Assembly: GCF_015477805.1 (NCBI RefSeq)
Contig: NZ_JADLQL010000006.1
Coordinates: 248,001 to 312,000 of the forward strand
Origin: Nocardia flavorosea
GTDB taxonomy: Bacteria > Actinomycetota > Actinomycetes > Mycobacteriales > Mycobacteriaceae
DNA: 64,000 bases
Direction of reading: 5' to 3'
Below are positions 53,167 through 61,569 of the stretch, piece by piece. The translations under genes and the position numbers were made by a program. The notes beneath the pieces were generated by a model that was given only the letters and a program-made list of their open reading frames with translations, searched no databases and was not told the origin of the DNA. The first letter of the stretch is position 1. Each line of letters starts with the position of its first letter.

Positions 53167-53724
53167 GTGGCAGTGCACAAGGCCGTCCTCGGACGCTTCT
53201 TCGAGGATTACGTCGTGGGTGACGTGTACCAGCACCCCATCGGACGGACGATCTCCGAAGCCGACAACACGTGGATCACGTTGCTGTCGATGAACACCAA
53301 CCAGAACCACTTCAACACCCACCTCGCCGAACAGAACCCGATCACCGGCGGCCGGGTCATCGTTAACTCGGGTCTCACGGTCGCGGTGATCCTCGGGATC
53401 TCGGTGCTCGATATGAGCCAGAACGCGATTTCCAATCTCGCGTTCACCGATATCAAGATGTCGCACCCGGTCTACGCCGGCGACACCCTCTACGCCGAGA
53501 GCCTCTGTACCGGCCTGCGCAAATCGAAATCCCGGCCGTACGCGGGCATCGTCTCGATGATCACCCGTGGGCTCAACCAGGACGGCGTCGAGGTCATTTC
53601 GTGGAAGCGTTCGGTCATGGTCGCCACTCGCGCCGGCGGCATCGGCCAGGACTATTTCCCACAGGCCGTGAACGGCCCGCTGGAACTGCCCGCCGAACAG
53701 GACACCGAGGAGGCCCGGTCATGA
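53167..53724 (+). CDS. MaoC-type hydratase, mesaconyl/itaconyl-CoA hydratase-like (185 aa)
   Basis: Single hotdog MaoC domain with ITLLSMNTNQNHFNTHLAEQNP, which carries the catalytic Asn/His-type positions, and an IKMSHPVYAGDTLYAESL segment as in hydratases of methyl-branched dicarboxylyl-CoA. The role proposed here is addition of water to mesaconyl- or itaconyl-CoA. GTG at 53167 has AAGGAG five bases upstream. It is the first gene of a five-gene operon with ATGA overlaps. Confidence 0.88.
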   Translation: MAVHKAVLGRFFEDYVVGDVYQHPIGRTISEADNTWITLLSMNTNQNHFNTHLAEQNPITGGRVIVNSGLTVAVILGISVLDMSQNAISNLAFTDIKMSHPVYAGDTLYAESLCTGLRKSKSRPYAGIVSMITRGLNQDGVEVISWKRSVMVATRAGGIGQDYFPQAVNGPLELPAEQDTEEARS

Positions 53725-54935
53725 AACCGCTCGAAGACGTCCGCATCATCGCGCTCGAACAGTACGGAGCGGGTCCGTTCGGCAGCGTCCACCTTGCCGA
53801 TCTGGGCGCCGACGTCATCAAAATCGAAGACCCCAACGCGGGCGGCGATGTCGGCCGCTACGTCCCGCCCTACAACCAGGGCGAAGATTCGCTGTTCTTC
53901 GAAACCTTCAACCGCAACAAACGCAGCCTCTCACTGGATGTATCGAACCCGGCCGGCCGCGCCGTCTTCGAAGACCTCGTCCGCTCCGCCGACGCCGTCT
54001 ACTCCAACCTGCGCGGCGACGTACCCGCCAAGATCGGCATCACCTATGCCGATCTCCGGCATCTCAACCCCGCCATCGTCTGCTGTAGCCTCACCGGCTT
54101 CGGCATGACCGGCCCGCGCGCGAAAGAACCCGGGTACGACTACATCCTGCAGGGCCTGGCCGGCTGGATGAGTCTCACCGGCGATCCGGACGGCCCGCCC
54201 ACCAAATCCGGGCTCTCCCTCGTCGATTTCTCCGGCGGCTTCGTCGCCGCACTCAGCCTGCTGTCGGGCCTGCACGCCGCCCGGCGCGACGGTATCGGTG
54301 GCGACTGCGATGTCTCCCTCTACGACACCGCGATGTCGCTGCTCACCTACCCCGCCACCTGGCATATGAACGCCGGCTTCGAACCGGCGCGCACGAAGAA
54401 CTCCGCGCACCCTTCGCTGGTGCCGTTCCAGGCCTTCGAGGCCAGTGACGGATGGCTCATCGTGGGCTGCGCAAAGGAGAAGTTCTGGCAGCGGCTGGTG
54501 GTCGCCATCGGACACCCCGAACTCGCCGGCGACCCCCGCTTCACCGATTTCACCCAACGCGGAATCCACCAGGGCGACCTGCTCGAGATCCTGGAAAAGG
54601 TGTTCGCGTCGAATACCGTCGCGCACTGGCTGTCGCTGCTCGGTCCGGCGGGTGTGCCCTCCGGACCCATCAACGACGTGGCACAGGCGATGGCCGAACC
54701 GCATACCGTCGCCCGGGATCTGATCGTCGAGACGACCCACCCGGTCTACGACACCGTCCGCCAGCTCGCCTCCCCGGTCCGGTTCGGCGCACAACGGCCG
54801 GAATACCGGCGCGCTCCGGCGCGTAACGAGCATTTCGACGACATCATCGCCGGCGAACTCGGGTACGACGCCGACCAGATCGCCCAGCTCACCGCCCGGG
54901 GCGCCTTCGGCCCGGCGCCCGCGGAAACCGCATGA
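53721..54935 (+). CDS. CaiB/BaiF (family III) CoA-transferase (404 aa)
   Basis: Family hallmarks EQYGAGPFGSVHLADLGADVIKIEDP, FNRNKRSLSLD and SLTGFGMTGP are clear. The catalytic Asp is expected at SLVDFSGG (about residue 172). Within this operon it would activate a dicarboxylic acid such as methylsuccinate, itaconate or mesaconate with succinyl-CoA as the probable donor. ATG overlaps the MaoC stop (ATGA). Confidence 0.92.
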   Translation: MKPLEDVRIIALEQYGAGPFGSVHLADLGADVIKIEDPNAGGDVGRYVPPYNQGEDSLFFETFNRNKRSLSLDVSNPAGRAVFEDLVRSADAVYSNLRGDVPAKIGITYADLRHLNPAIVCCSLTGFGMTGPRAKEPGYDYILQGLAGWMSLTGDPDGPPTKSGLSLVDFSGGFVAALSLLSGLHAARRDGIGGDCDVSLYDTAMSLLTYPATWHMNAGFEPARTKNSAHPSLVPFQAFEASDGWLIVGCAKEKFWQRLVVAIGHPELAGDPRFTDFTQRGIHQGDLLEILEKVFASNTVAHWLSLLGPAGVPSGPINDVAQAMAEPHTVARDLIVETTHPVYDTVRQLASPVRFGAQRPEYRRAPARNEHFDDIIAGELGYDADQIAQLTARGAFGPAPAETA

Positions 54936-56302
54936 CCTCCCGGGATCTGGCCGCATGGGCCGGGCAGCTCACTTTCGGCGATCTGCCCGGCCATGTCCGG
55001 CACGCGACCACCCGTCACCTGCTCGACGGTATCGGCAATGCCGTCGCCGCCCGCCGGCTCGGCCACGGCCGGGCCGGGTGGTCTGTCGCGGCGGCGCTCG
55101 GCGGTCCACCCGAAGCCCGGCCGCTGACCGGCAACCAGGCCCACTCCGCGCCCGCTGCCGGTATGGCGACCGCCGTCCTGGTGCACGCACTGGATTTCGA
55201 CGATACGCACGCCGGTGCTCTCGTCCACGCCACCGCGGTCGCCCTGCCCGCGGCGTTCGCCGTCGGACAGCAGGTCCGCGCCAGCGGCGCGCAGATCCTG
55301 ACCGCTACCACGGTCGGCCTGGAAACCGCCTGCCGGCTCGGCCTGGCCAGCCCGCACGGTTTCCACAGCCGGGGACTGCACGCCACCGGCGTCGTCGGGC
55401 CGTTGGCCGCCGCACTGGTCACCGGCACACTGTGCGGTCTCACCGTCGATCAGCTGGTCGACGCAATCGGTATCGCGGGTTCCGCAGCCGGCGGCCTGCT
55501 GGAATTCCTCGACACCGACGCCGACACCAAGGCCCTGCATCCGGGCACCGCCACCCTGAACGGGATCCTCGCCGCGCGCCTCGCTGCCGCGGGGGCCGGC
55601 GGACCGCCGTCGGTATTGGAGGGCCGGCGGGGTCTATATGCCGCACTGTCCGCCCGCGACTCCGATATCACTGCTGTGACAGCGGGACTGGGCTCCCGGT
55701 GGGAAGCCGCCGCGATCGGGATCAAACCCTATCCGAGCTGTCAGCTCATGCACGTCACTCTCGATGCCGTCGGCGCCGCCCTCGCCGGCCGCATGGTCGA
55801 TCCCGCCCGTATCACCGAGATCGAGGTACACCTACACCCTGATTCCATCCCGATCGTCTGCGGGCCGAATACGGGCGTCGCCGCCCCGCGCAGCACCTAC
55901 GACGGGAAATTCGACCTGCCGTGGAGCGTGGCCGCACTCATCCACGACGGCACCGTCGATATCGCCACCTATACCGCCGAATCGATCGCCCGCGCGGCCG
56001 TTCTCGCCACCGCCGCCAAGGTGCGAGTCGTGGAATCCGGTATCGGCGGCCCCGCGGCCGCCGCACCCGGGCACGCCAGGATCACCCTCGACGACGGCCG
56101 GATATTGCACGGCCGCGTAGCGGGCAGTCGCGGCACCGTCGCACTGCCCCTCGACGACACCGAACTGCGGGCGAAGTTCTCCGCCAACTGTGCCGATCAC
56201 CCCGCCGCCGGCGAGCTCGCCGACCGCGTCTTCGCCCTCGCCGACGAGCCCGGCCTGTCCGCGGTGCTCGACCTCGCCGCGACCATCGCCGCCCAGAACT
56301 GA
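54932..56302 (+). CDS. MmgE/PrpD-family protein (456 aa)
   Basis: Full-length member of the family that includes 2-methylcitrate dehydratase, cis-aconitate decarboxylase and iminodisuccinate epimerase. The N-terminal all-alpha domain (VLVHALDFDDTHAGALVHATAVALPAAFAVG, HGFHSRGLHATGVVGPLAAAL) and the C-terminal IGIKPYPSCQLMHVTLDAV core are clear. Those HALDFDDTH residues line the family active site. Start overlaps the CoA-transferase stop (ATGA). Decarboxylation or dehydration of a tricarboxylate giving the itaconate-type substrate of this operon is plausible but unproven. Confidence 0.9.
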   Translation: MTSRDLAAWAGQLTFGDLPGHVRHATTRHLLDGIGNAVAARRLGHGRAGWSVAAALGGPPEARPLTGNQAHSAPAAGMATAVLVHALDFDDTHAGALVHATAVALPAAFAVGQQVRASGAQILTATTVGLETACRLGLASPHGFHSRGLHATGVVGPLAAALVTGTLCGLTVDQLVDAIGIAGSAAGGLLEFLDTDADTKALHPGTATLNGILAARLAAAGAGGPPSVLEGRRGLYAALSARDSDITAVTAGLGSRWEAAAIGIKPYPSCQLMHVTLDAVGAALAGRMVDPARITEIEVHLHPDSIPIVCGPNTGVAAPRSTYDGKFDLPWSVAALIHDGTVDIATYTAESIARAAVLATAAKVRVVESGIGGPAAAAPGHARITLDDGRILHGRVAGSRGTVALPLDDTELRAKFSANCADHPAAGELADRVFALADEPGLSAVLDLAATIAAQN

Positions 56303-56322
56303 CAATTCTTCAGGAGCCCACC

Positions 56323-57486
56323 GTGGATTTCACGTTCAACGAACAGCAGCTCGATTTCCGGAAGGCGCTGCGCCATTTCGTCGACAAGGAGATCGTGCCC
56401 GTCGCCAATGAGTGGGAGCGGTCCGGCCGCTACCCCACCGAAATCGTCGAGCATATGAAGACCATGGGCCTGTTCGGTATCACCACTCCCGAGGAGTACG
56501 GCGGAATCGATCTGGACAAGGTGTCGTTCACGCTGGTCTACGAAGAACTGGCACGCGGCTGGATGGGTATCGCCGGCATCGTCGGCAGCCACAATCTGTC
56601 GTGCTGGATGATCGGCAAACACGGCACCGAGGACCAGAAACGCAATCTTCTGCCCAAACTGGCCAGCGGCGAATGGCGCACCGGTATCGGTCTCACCGAA
56701 CCCGGTGCGGGCACCGATCTACAGGGCATCCGCACCACCGCCCGCCGCGACGGCGACCACTACATCGTCAACGGTGCCAAGACCTGGATCACCAATGCGC
56801 GCCACGCCAACGTCCTGCCGGTTCTGGTCAAGACCGACCCCACCGCCACCCCGCCGCACAAAGGGATGAGCATCCTGCTCATCGACACCGAAACCGAAGG
56901 CTTCGAAGTCCAGCGCGACCTGGGCAAACTCGGTTACAAAGGCACCGAATCCTGCGAGATCCTGCTCGACGACGTCCGCGTCCCGGCCGATGCGCTCCTC
57001 GGCGGTACCGAAGGCCGCGGTTTGCAACAGGCGCTGTCCGGGCTCGAGATCGGCCGTCTCAATATCGCGGGGCGCAGTGTCGGCATCGCCCAGGCCGCCT
57101 ACGACGCCGCCCTCGCCTACGCCAAGGAACGCACCGCCTTCGGTCAGCCGATCGCCGAATTCCAGGCCATCCAGCTCAAGATCGCCGATATCGCGACCCA
57201 CCTGCAGGCCGCCCGGCTGCTCACCTATTGGGCTGCTTCGCAGGCCGATTCGGGCAAACGCGTCGATATGGAGGCGGGGATGGCGAAATACTTCGCCTCC
57301 GAGACCGCCATCACTGCCAGCCTGGAAGCCATGCGTATCCACGGCGGTTACGGTTACTCCACCGAATTCGTCGTCGAACGCCTCTACCGCGACGCTCCGC
57401 TCATGTCGATCGGCGAAGGCACCAACGACATCATGCGCACCGTGATCGCCAAGGCCCTGGTGGCGGGCACCGGAGTGATCGGATGA
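56323..57486 (+). CDS. Acyl-CoA dehydrogenase with intact catalytic Glu (387 aa)
   Basis: FadE-type protein with LTEPGAGTD, TWITNARHAN and a C-terminal SIGEGTNDIMRTVIAKALVAG, where the Glu of GEGT is the catalytic base, unlike most dehydrogenases in this window. GTG at 56323 has AGGAG six bases upstream. In this operon oxidation of methylsuccinyl-CoA (to mesaconyl-CoA) or a similar branched dicarboxylyl-CoA is the most coherent role; glutaryl-CoA-type chemistry is an alternative. Confidence 0.92.
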   Translation: MDFTFNEQQLDFRKALRHFVDKEIVPVANEWERSGRYPTEIVEHMKTMGLFGITTPEEYGGIDLDKVSFTLVYEELARGWMGIAGIVGSHNLSCWMIGKHGTEDQKRNLLPKLASGEWRTGIGLTEPGAGTDLQGIRTTARRDGDHYIVNGAKTWITNARHANVLPVLVKTDPTATPPHKGMSILLIDTETEGFEVQRDLGKLGYKGTESCEILLDDVRVPADALLGGTEGRGLQQALSGLEIGRLNIAGRSVGIAQAAYDAALAYAKERTAFGQPIAEFQAIQLKIADIATHLQAARLLTYWAASQADSGKRVDMEAGMAKYFASETAITASLEAMRIHGGYGYSTEFVVERLYRDAPLMSIGEGTNDIMRTVIAKALVAGTGVIG

Positions 57487-58385
57487 CCCGAGCCCTGACC
57501 TACCTCTACGTCCCCGGCGACAGGCCGGCGCGGTTCGGTAAGGCTCTCACCTCCGGCGCCGACGCCATCGTCCTCGACCTGGAAGACGCCGTCGCCGCCG
57601 CGCGCAAATCCGAGGCTCGCGACCAGGTCGCGTCCTGGGTCGCCGGCACCGATCCGGGGCGCGTGCAGGTATGGGTGCGGGTGAACCCGGGTGCCCTGCA
57701 GGACGAGGACATCCGGGCGGTCGCCCACCCGCACCTGACCGGAATCTGGCTGCCGAAGGTCGGGTCGGCCGCGGAGGTCGAGCACGTCGACGCCCTGCTG
57801 GCCCGCACCGCCGGTCCCGGCGCGGCCCTCTCGGCCATGATCGAAACCGCCGCGGGCATTTTCGCCGCACCGGATATCGCGCGCGCACCCCGCATGCGGT
57901 TTCTGCAACTCGGTGAGGTGGACTTGGCGGCCGACCTCGGGCTCGAAGCCGGCCCCGTGGGCACCGCACTCCTTTTCGCGCGCAGCCAGGTCGTCGCCGC
58001 GAGTGTCGCCGCCGGAATCGACCCGCCCCCGGCCGCCGTCTCGCGGAACTTCCGGGATCTCGACGCCTTCCGGTCCGATACCCGCACCCTCGCGGAGCTG
58101 GGGTTCGTCGGGCGGGTGTGCATCCATCCGGCGCAGCTCGAACCGGCGCGGGACGTGTTCACCCCGGCACCGGAAGCAGTACAGCAGGCCCGGGCGGTCC
58201 TCACGGCACTCGACGGCGCCCGATCCGGGGTCGCTCTCGATTCGAACGGATTCCTGATCGACGAGGCGGTGGCCCGGCAGGCCCGCCGGATCGTCGAACG
58301 AGCCGAAACCGCCGGCGCGAACGGCATGCCGAACAACGCCCGCACCGGACACATCGCAGCTCGGGAAACCACCGGTAAATCCTGA
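57483..58385 (+). CDS. CitE-like HpcH/HpaI-fold lyase (300 aa)
   Basis: CitE/malyl-CoA lyase family protein. YVPGDRPARF, LDLEDAV, the metal-binding Glu in AMIETAAGIF and Asp in GEVDLAADLG are present, as is CIHPAQLEPARDVFTP near the end. Family members cleave citramalyl-CoA, beta-methylmalyl-CoA or malyl-CoA to acetyl-CoA or propionyl-CoA plus a 2-oxo acid. The ATG overlaps the dehydrogenase stop (ATGA). The C-terminal 30 residues are longer than typical. Confidence 0.92.
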   Translation: MTRALTYLYVPGDRPARFGKALTSGADAIVLDLEDAVAAARKSEARDQVASWVAGTDPGRVQVWVRVNPGALQDEDIRAVAHPHLTGIWLPKVGSAAEVEHVDALLARTAGPGAALSAMIETAAGIFAAPDIARAPRMRFLQLGEVDLAADLGLEAGPVGTALLFARSQVVAASVAAGIDPPPAAVSRNFRDLDAFRSDTRTLAELGFVGRVCIHPAQLEPARDVFTPAPEAVQQARAVLTALDGARSGVALDSNGFLIDEAVARQARRIVERAETAGANGMPNNARTGHIAARETTGKS

Positions 58386-58580
58386 GCTCGTCCCCGACCG
58401 CGTAGCGCCGGCGGCAAACTGTCACGCCCGTAGGCCGCCCGCGGCAAAACGCGCCGGTCGCCTGTCCGCGGTCGCCTGCCACCGCCGCAGCGGCTCGGCC
58501 GGTCCGGAGGGAGCCCGGTTGGTTCACCCGCCGGGTGTATCGACGCGAGGCGAATGTATCGACAAGACGCCGACGGCCGG

Positions 58581-60086
58581 CTACGCGTGCCCGGCGGGTT
58601 CGCGCTCGGCCTCGCGGGTCCGGCGCGGCAGGCTGACCAGCACGACCGCCGCCATCACCACCAGCACAGCCGCGCCGACCGTGGTCGCCACATGCATACC
58701 GCTGACGAACGATTCGCGTGCCGAGTGCACCAGGTCCGGGTCGTCTGCCGCGTGCTGGATGGTTTCGCCGATGGTCGGGCCGAAATCGCCACCGGAGCGG
58801 AAGATCACCGCCGCCAGCGACCCGAGCAACGCCAGACCGAGCGCGTTGCCGAGTTCGAAACTGGTTTCCGAGATCCCCACCGCGGAACCCGCCCGCTCCG
58901 GCGGCACCGAGGAGACCGACACTTCCGACACCAGGGTGAACACGACCCCATACCCGACACCGGCGATGGCCGACCCTGCCACATACCAGCCGACGCCGCC
59001 GTCCACGCCGACACCGAACAACATCAGGTTGCCGACCGCGGCCGCCACGAGCGCCGAGGCGAAAGCGAGCCGGACACCCAGCCACTGCGCCACCCGCGAT
59101 CCCGTCATCGAGAACACGAAGACCGTGATCGCCATCGGGATACCGAGCAGCGCGGCCGCCAGCGGGTCACGGCCGGTGACCGATTGCAGGTAGACGCTGG
59201 ACAGGTAGCTCAGGCCCGCCAGCGACATCATCCCGGCCAGACTGGACCCGATCGCAACCGAGAACCGGCCGTGGCCGAACAGTCGCAGGTCCAGCAGCGG
59301 TTCACTGATCCGCCGCTGCCGGCGTACGAAGAAGGTCAGGAGTGTGCCGCCGAGCACTGCCGATATCAGTGCCACCGAGTCGATGCCGAATTCGGCGGCG
59401 TGCTTGATCGCATACACCACCGGCAGAATGCCGCCGATCGACAAAGCGACACTCGGCAGGTCCAGTGGGCCCAGTGCGGTGGCCCGGTGTTCGGGCAGCA
59501 GTATCCGCCCGAATACCAGCAGAACCAACAGCACCGGGACGTTGATCAGGAATACCGAGCCCCACGGGAAGTGATGCAACAGCACCCCGCCGATGATCGG
59601 GCCCACGGCCGAACCGCCCGCGAAGAACGCGGTCCACACGCCGATGGCGGTGGCGCGCTGCCGGGCGTCGGGGAACAGGGTGGTGATGAGTGCCAGGCTG
59701 GAAGGCAGCAGGGTCGCCCCGCCGATACCCATCAGCGCCCGGGCCGCGATCAGCACCGCGGCGCTCGGCGCGAACGCCGCGAGTACCGAGGCGATGCCGA
59801 ATACCGTGGCGCCCGCCAGCAGAATGCGCCGCCGGCCGATCCGGTCGCCCAGATTGCCCATGGTGATGAGGAGGCCGGCGATGAGGAATCCGTAGATATC
59901 GAGGATCCACAGTTGCTGGGCGGCCGACGGGTCCAGGTCGACGGTCAGCGTCGGCAAGGCCAGGAACAGCACCGACATATCCATCGACACCAGCAGCACC
60001 GGCAACACCAGAACCGCCAGACCGAGCCAGGCACGCCGCGAGCCGCCCGCCTCCGGCGCGGCGTGCACTGCCTCCACGTTCGTCAT
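58581..60086 (-). CDS. MFS drug exporter, DHA2 (14-TM, EmrB/QacA) family (501 aa)
   Basis: Fourteen hydrophobic segments, motif A GNLGDRIGRRR between TM2 and TM3, and a DHA2-typical motif C region (GGSAVGPIIGGVLL). ATG at 60086 has AAGGGGAG six bases upstream. It is divergent from the TetR gene at 60178, and two GTAC-centred palindromes lie between them. Proton-driven efflux of hydrophobic or cationic toxic compounds is expected. Confidence 0.93.
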   Translation of the reverse strand: MTNVEAVHAAPEAGGSRRAWLGLAVLVLPVLLVSMDMSVLFLALPTLTVDLDPSAAQQLWILDIYGFLIAGLLITMGNLGDRIGRRRILLAGATVFGIASVLAAFAPSAAVLIAARALMGIGGATLLPSSLALITTLFPDARQRATAIGVWTAFFAGGSAVGPIIGGVLLHHFPWGSVFLINVPVLLVLLVFGRILLPEHRATALGPLDLPSVALSIGGILPVVYAIKHAAEFGIDSVALISAVLGGTLLTFFVRRQRRISEPLLDLRLFGHGRFSVAIGSSLAGMMSLAGLSYLSSVYLQSVTGRDPLAAALLGIPMAITVFVFSMTGSRVAQWLGVRLAFASALVAAAVGNLMLFGVGVDGGVGWYVAGSAIAGVGYGVVFTLVSEVSVSSVPPERAGSAVGISETSFELGNALGLALLGSLAAVIFRSGGDFGPTIGETIQHAADDPDLVHSARESFVSGMHVATTVGAAVLVVMAAVVLVSLPRRTREAEREPAGHA

Positions 60087-60106
60087 CAACCACTCCCCTT
60101 CTCTGG

Positions 60107-60123
60107 TGCGTACGGCGTACGCA
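60107..60123. promoter_or_regulatory. TetR operator 1 (TGCGTAC-GGC-GTACGCA)
   Basis: Perfect 7-bp inverted arms around GGC, lying 21 bases before the MFS start codon. It shares GTAC arms with the second palindrome at 60133. Confidence 0.72.
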
Positions 60124-60132
60124 TGGTCCGGG

Positions 60133-60143
60133 GTACAGTGTAC
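60133..60143. promoter_or_regulatory. TetR operator 2 (GTACA-G-TGTAC)
   Basis: Perfect 5-bp inverted arms around one base, extended by GC on the right to match operator 1. It is 35 bases before the TetR ATG. Two spaced sites suggest repression of both divergent promoters. Confidence 0.6.
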
Positions 60144-60177
60144 GCATGCCGGACCCGCTCCCGAAACCAGATATCCG

Positions 60178-60858
60178 ATGACCGAACCGAAGCTCACCAA
60201 GGCCGCCATCGTCGATACCGCCATCTCCCTCGCCGATACCGACGGACTCGACGCACTGTCCATGCGGCGGATCGCCGACCGGATGGGCGTGGGAGCGATG
60301 TCGCTGTACCGGCATATCGCGAACAAGGATGTCCTGATCGCCGCCATGGCCGACGAGGTGGCGGGCCGCTACCCGTACCCGGCGGTCGAGGGCAAGAACT
60401 GGACCTGGCGAGACCGGGTCCGGATCGCCGGCGAGATCGACTGGGACCTGTACCAGCGGCACCCCTGGGTACTGCTGGCCTTCGCCACCCCCCGCTACAG
60501 TTTCGGGCCGAGCAGCCTCGAATGCCTGGCCTGGCTCGTCGAGGGTTTCCGCGAACTCGGGGTCACCACCCACGAGGCCACCGAGATGTCGTTCGCGGTC
60601 TGGAACTACATCTCCGGCGCCACCCTCCCCCACATCAGTTCGTCCCTGGTGACGCGCAAGGGAACCGACGAGACCGAAGAGAACGGACTGCGTTCATTAC
60701 TGGCCGGATACCCCATCCACCCGACCCCGCCCGCCCTGGCGGAACTACACGGCACCGGTAACCGGTTCGCCCAGCTGGACCTGCTGCACCTCGGCCTGAC
60801 CGCCCTGTGCGACGGCTTCGCCCTCCGCGCCGGCCGAACCGCCTCCACCAACGGATGA
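60178..60858 (+). CDS. TetR-family regulator of the MFS exporter (226 aa)
   Basis: The HTH is LSMRRIADRMGVGAMSLYRHIANKDVLIAAMADEV (about residues 25-60). The C-terminal domain with WDLYQRHPWVLLAFATPR is of the TetR_C type common beside multidrug exporters. ATG at 60178 is preferred over upstream in-frame starts that lie inside the operators. It very probably represses the exporter until a toxic ligand binds. Confidence 0.92.
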   Translation: MTEPKLTKAAIVDTAISLADTDGLDALSMRRIADRMGVGAMSLYRHIANKDVLIAAMADEVAGRYPYPAVEGKNWTWRDRVRIAGEIDWDLYQRHPWVLLAFATPRYSFGPSSLECLAWLVEGFRELGVTTHEATEMSFAVWNYISGATLPHISSSLVTRKGTDETEENGLRSLLAGYPIHPTPPALAELHGTGNRFAQLDLLHLGLTALCDGFALRAGRTASTNG

Positions 60859-60931
60859 CCGTACCGACGCGCACCGAATACCATTCGGCCTCAGCCCTGC
60901 CCAATTGGCATTCAAACGCTAAATTCTCGTC

Positions 60932-61207
60932 ATGGATGCTGACTTTCCACCCGGCGCTGGGCCCAGCAGCGGTATCTCGGTCAGCCTTACCGCCGCAACA
61001 TTGCAAACGATCCGGGAGCGAGCCGGCAAACGAGGTGTATCTGCGTACCTGGAGCAAGCAGCGCAACGCCAGATCGAGCGCGACAATCTCGACGAACTGA
61101 TCGAGGCCTTCGAGGAACGCAATGGACCGGCCGATGCCGCAGCGGTGGCCGCCAAGCGAGCAGAACTGACCGGCGCCACCGATCCACAGACGGGGACTGC
61201 CGCGTGA
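60932..61207 (+). CDS. Antitoxin of a VapBC-like pair (91 aa)
   Basis: Short protein with a ribbon-helix-helix-like N-terminus (GISVSLTAATLQTIRERAGKRGVSAYLEQAAQRQIERDNLDELIEAFEE) and an acidic C-terminal tail. It overlaps the following toxin remnant by four bases (GTGA), the usual antitoxin-toxin coupling. With the toxin broken, it may now be an orphan antitoxin. Confidence 0.75.
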   Translation: MDADFPPGAGPSSGISVSLTAATLQTIRERAGKRGVSAYLEQAAQRQIERDNLDELIEAFEERNGPADAAAVAAKRAELTGATDPQTGTAA

Positions 61208-61341
61208 GCGGAGCGCTCGTCCTCGACAGCGAGGGCCTCGCCAAAGCTGTGCAACGCGACCGTGAGGTCCATGAATGGCTTGCCGCCGCCCGTGACACCG
61301 ACCTCCTCCGTCATCACGTGCCGCCGTACTGGTCGAATTGA
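61204..61341 (+). pseudogene. Truncated, frameshifted PIN-domain (VapC-like) toxin
   Basis: Starts GTG as VSGALVLDSEGLAKAV with the PIN Asp in place, then runs into a stop after 45 codons. The expected continuation (VIT...AAVLVELTSS) is visible in two other frames up to about 61372, after which homology stops at an insertion-like hairpin. A PIN domain needs about 130 residues, so the toxin is inactive. Confidence 0.7.
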
Positions 61342-61440
61342 CTTCCTCCCGGCCGTGAACGACCGGGACTCCTCCTGAACCACACGGCCCTGAGGCGGGT
61401 TCCCGCTTCACCGAGGCGAGCCGTCCGCTACGCGGCCGGA
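61338..61440 (-). mobile_element. Probable IS200/IS605-type right-end/omega-RNA-like remnant
   Basis: On the minus strand the sequence ends in a CCCGGTCG-TTCA-CGGCCGGG hairpin (61367-61348, 8 bp with one G-T pair), then GAGGAAGTCAA. This layout resembles the right end of TnpB-carrying IS200/IS605-family elements, where the hairpin is also the 3' end of the omega RNA. No tnpA or tnpB coding sequence remains in the 230 bp before the next gene. The sequence abuts the broken PIN gene. Confidence 0.5.
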
Positions 61441-61569
61441 CTTGCCAAAAAATCTGACCGTTTCCTGCAGCGGCCAGGGCCACTACGCGGTGCACAGCGC
61501 GCCAGAGACCGGGTTTCACGAATTGGCCTGCTATCTCGAGTTCGCGCGTCGAACCGCGGGATAGGGACG

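Noticed and set aside
55921..56322. Upstream extension of the acyl-CoA dehydrogenase at 56323 into the MmgE/PrpD gene
   Set aside because: The added residues are Arg-rich shadow sequence of the other frame, and GTG at 56323 has AGGAG at good distance.
61442..61569. Search for a tnpB or tnpA remnant upstream of the CaiB stop
   Set aside because: No transposase-like protein segment could be recognised in any frame; only the end hairpin supports an insertion element.
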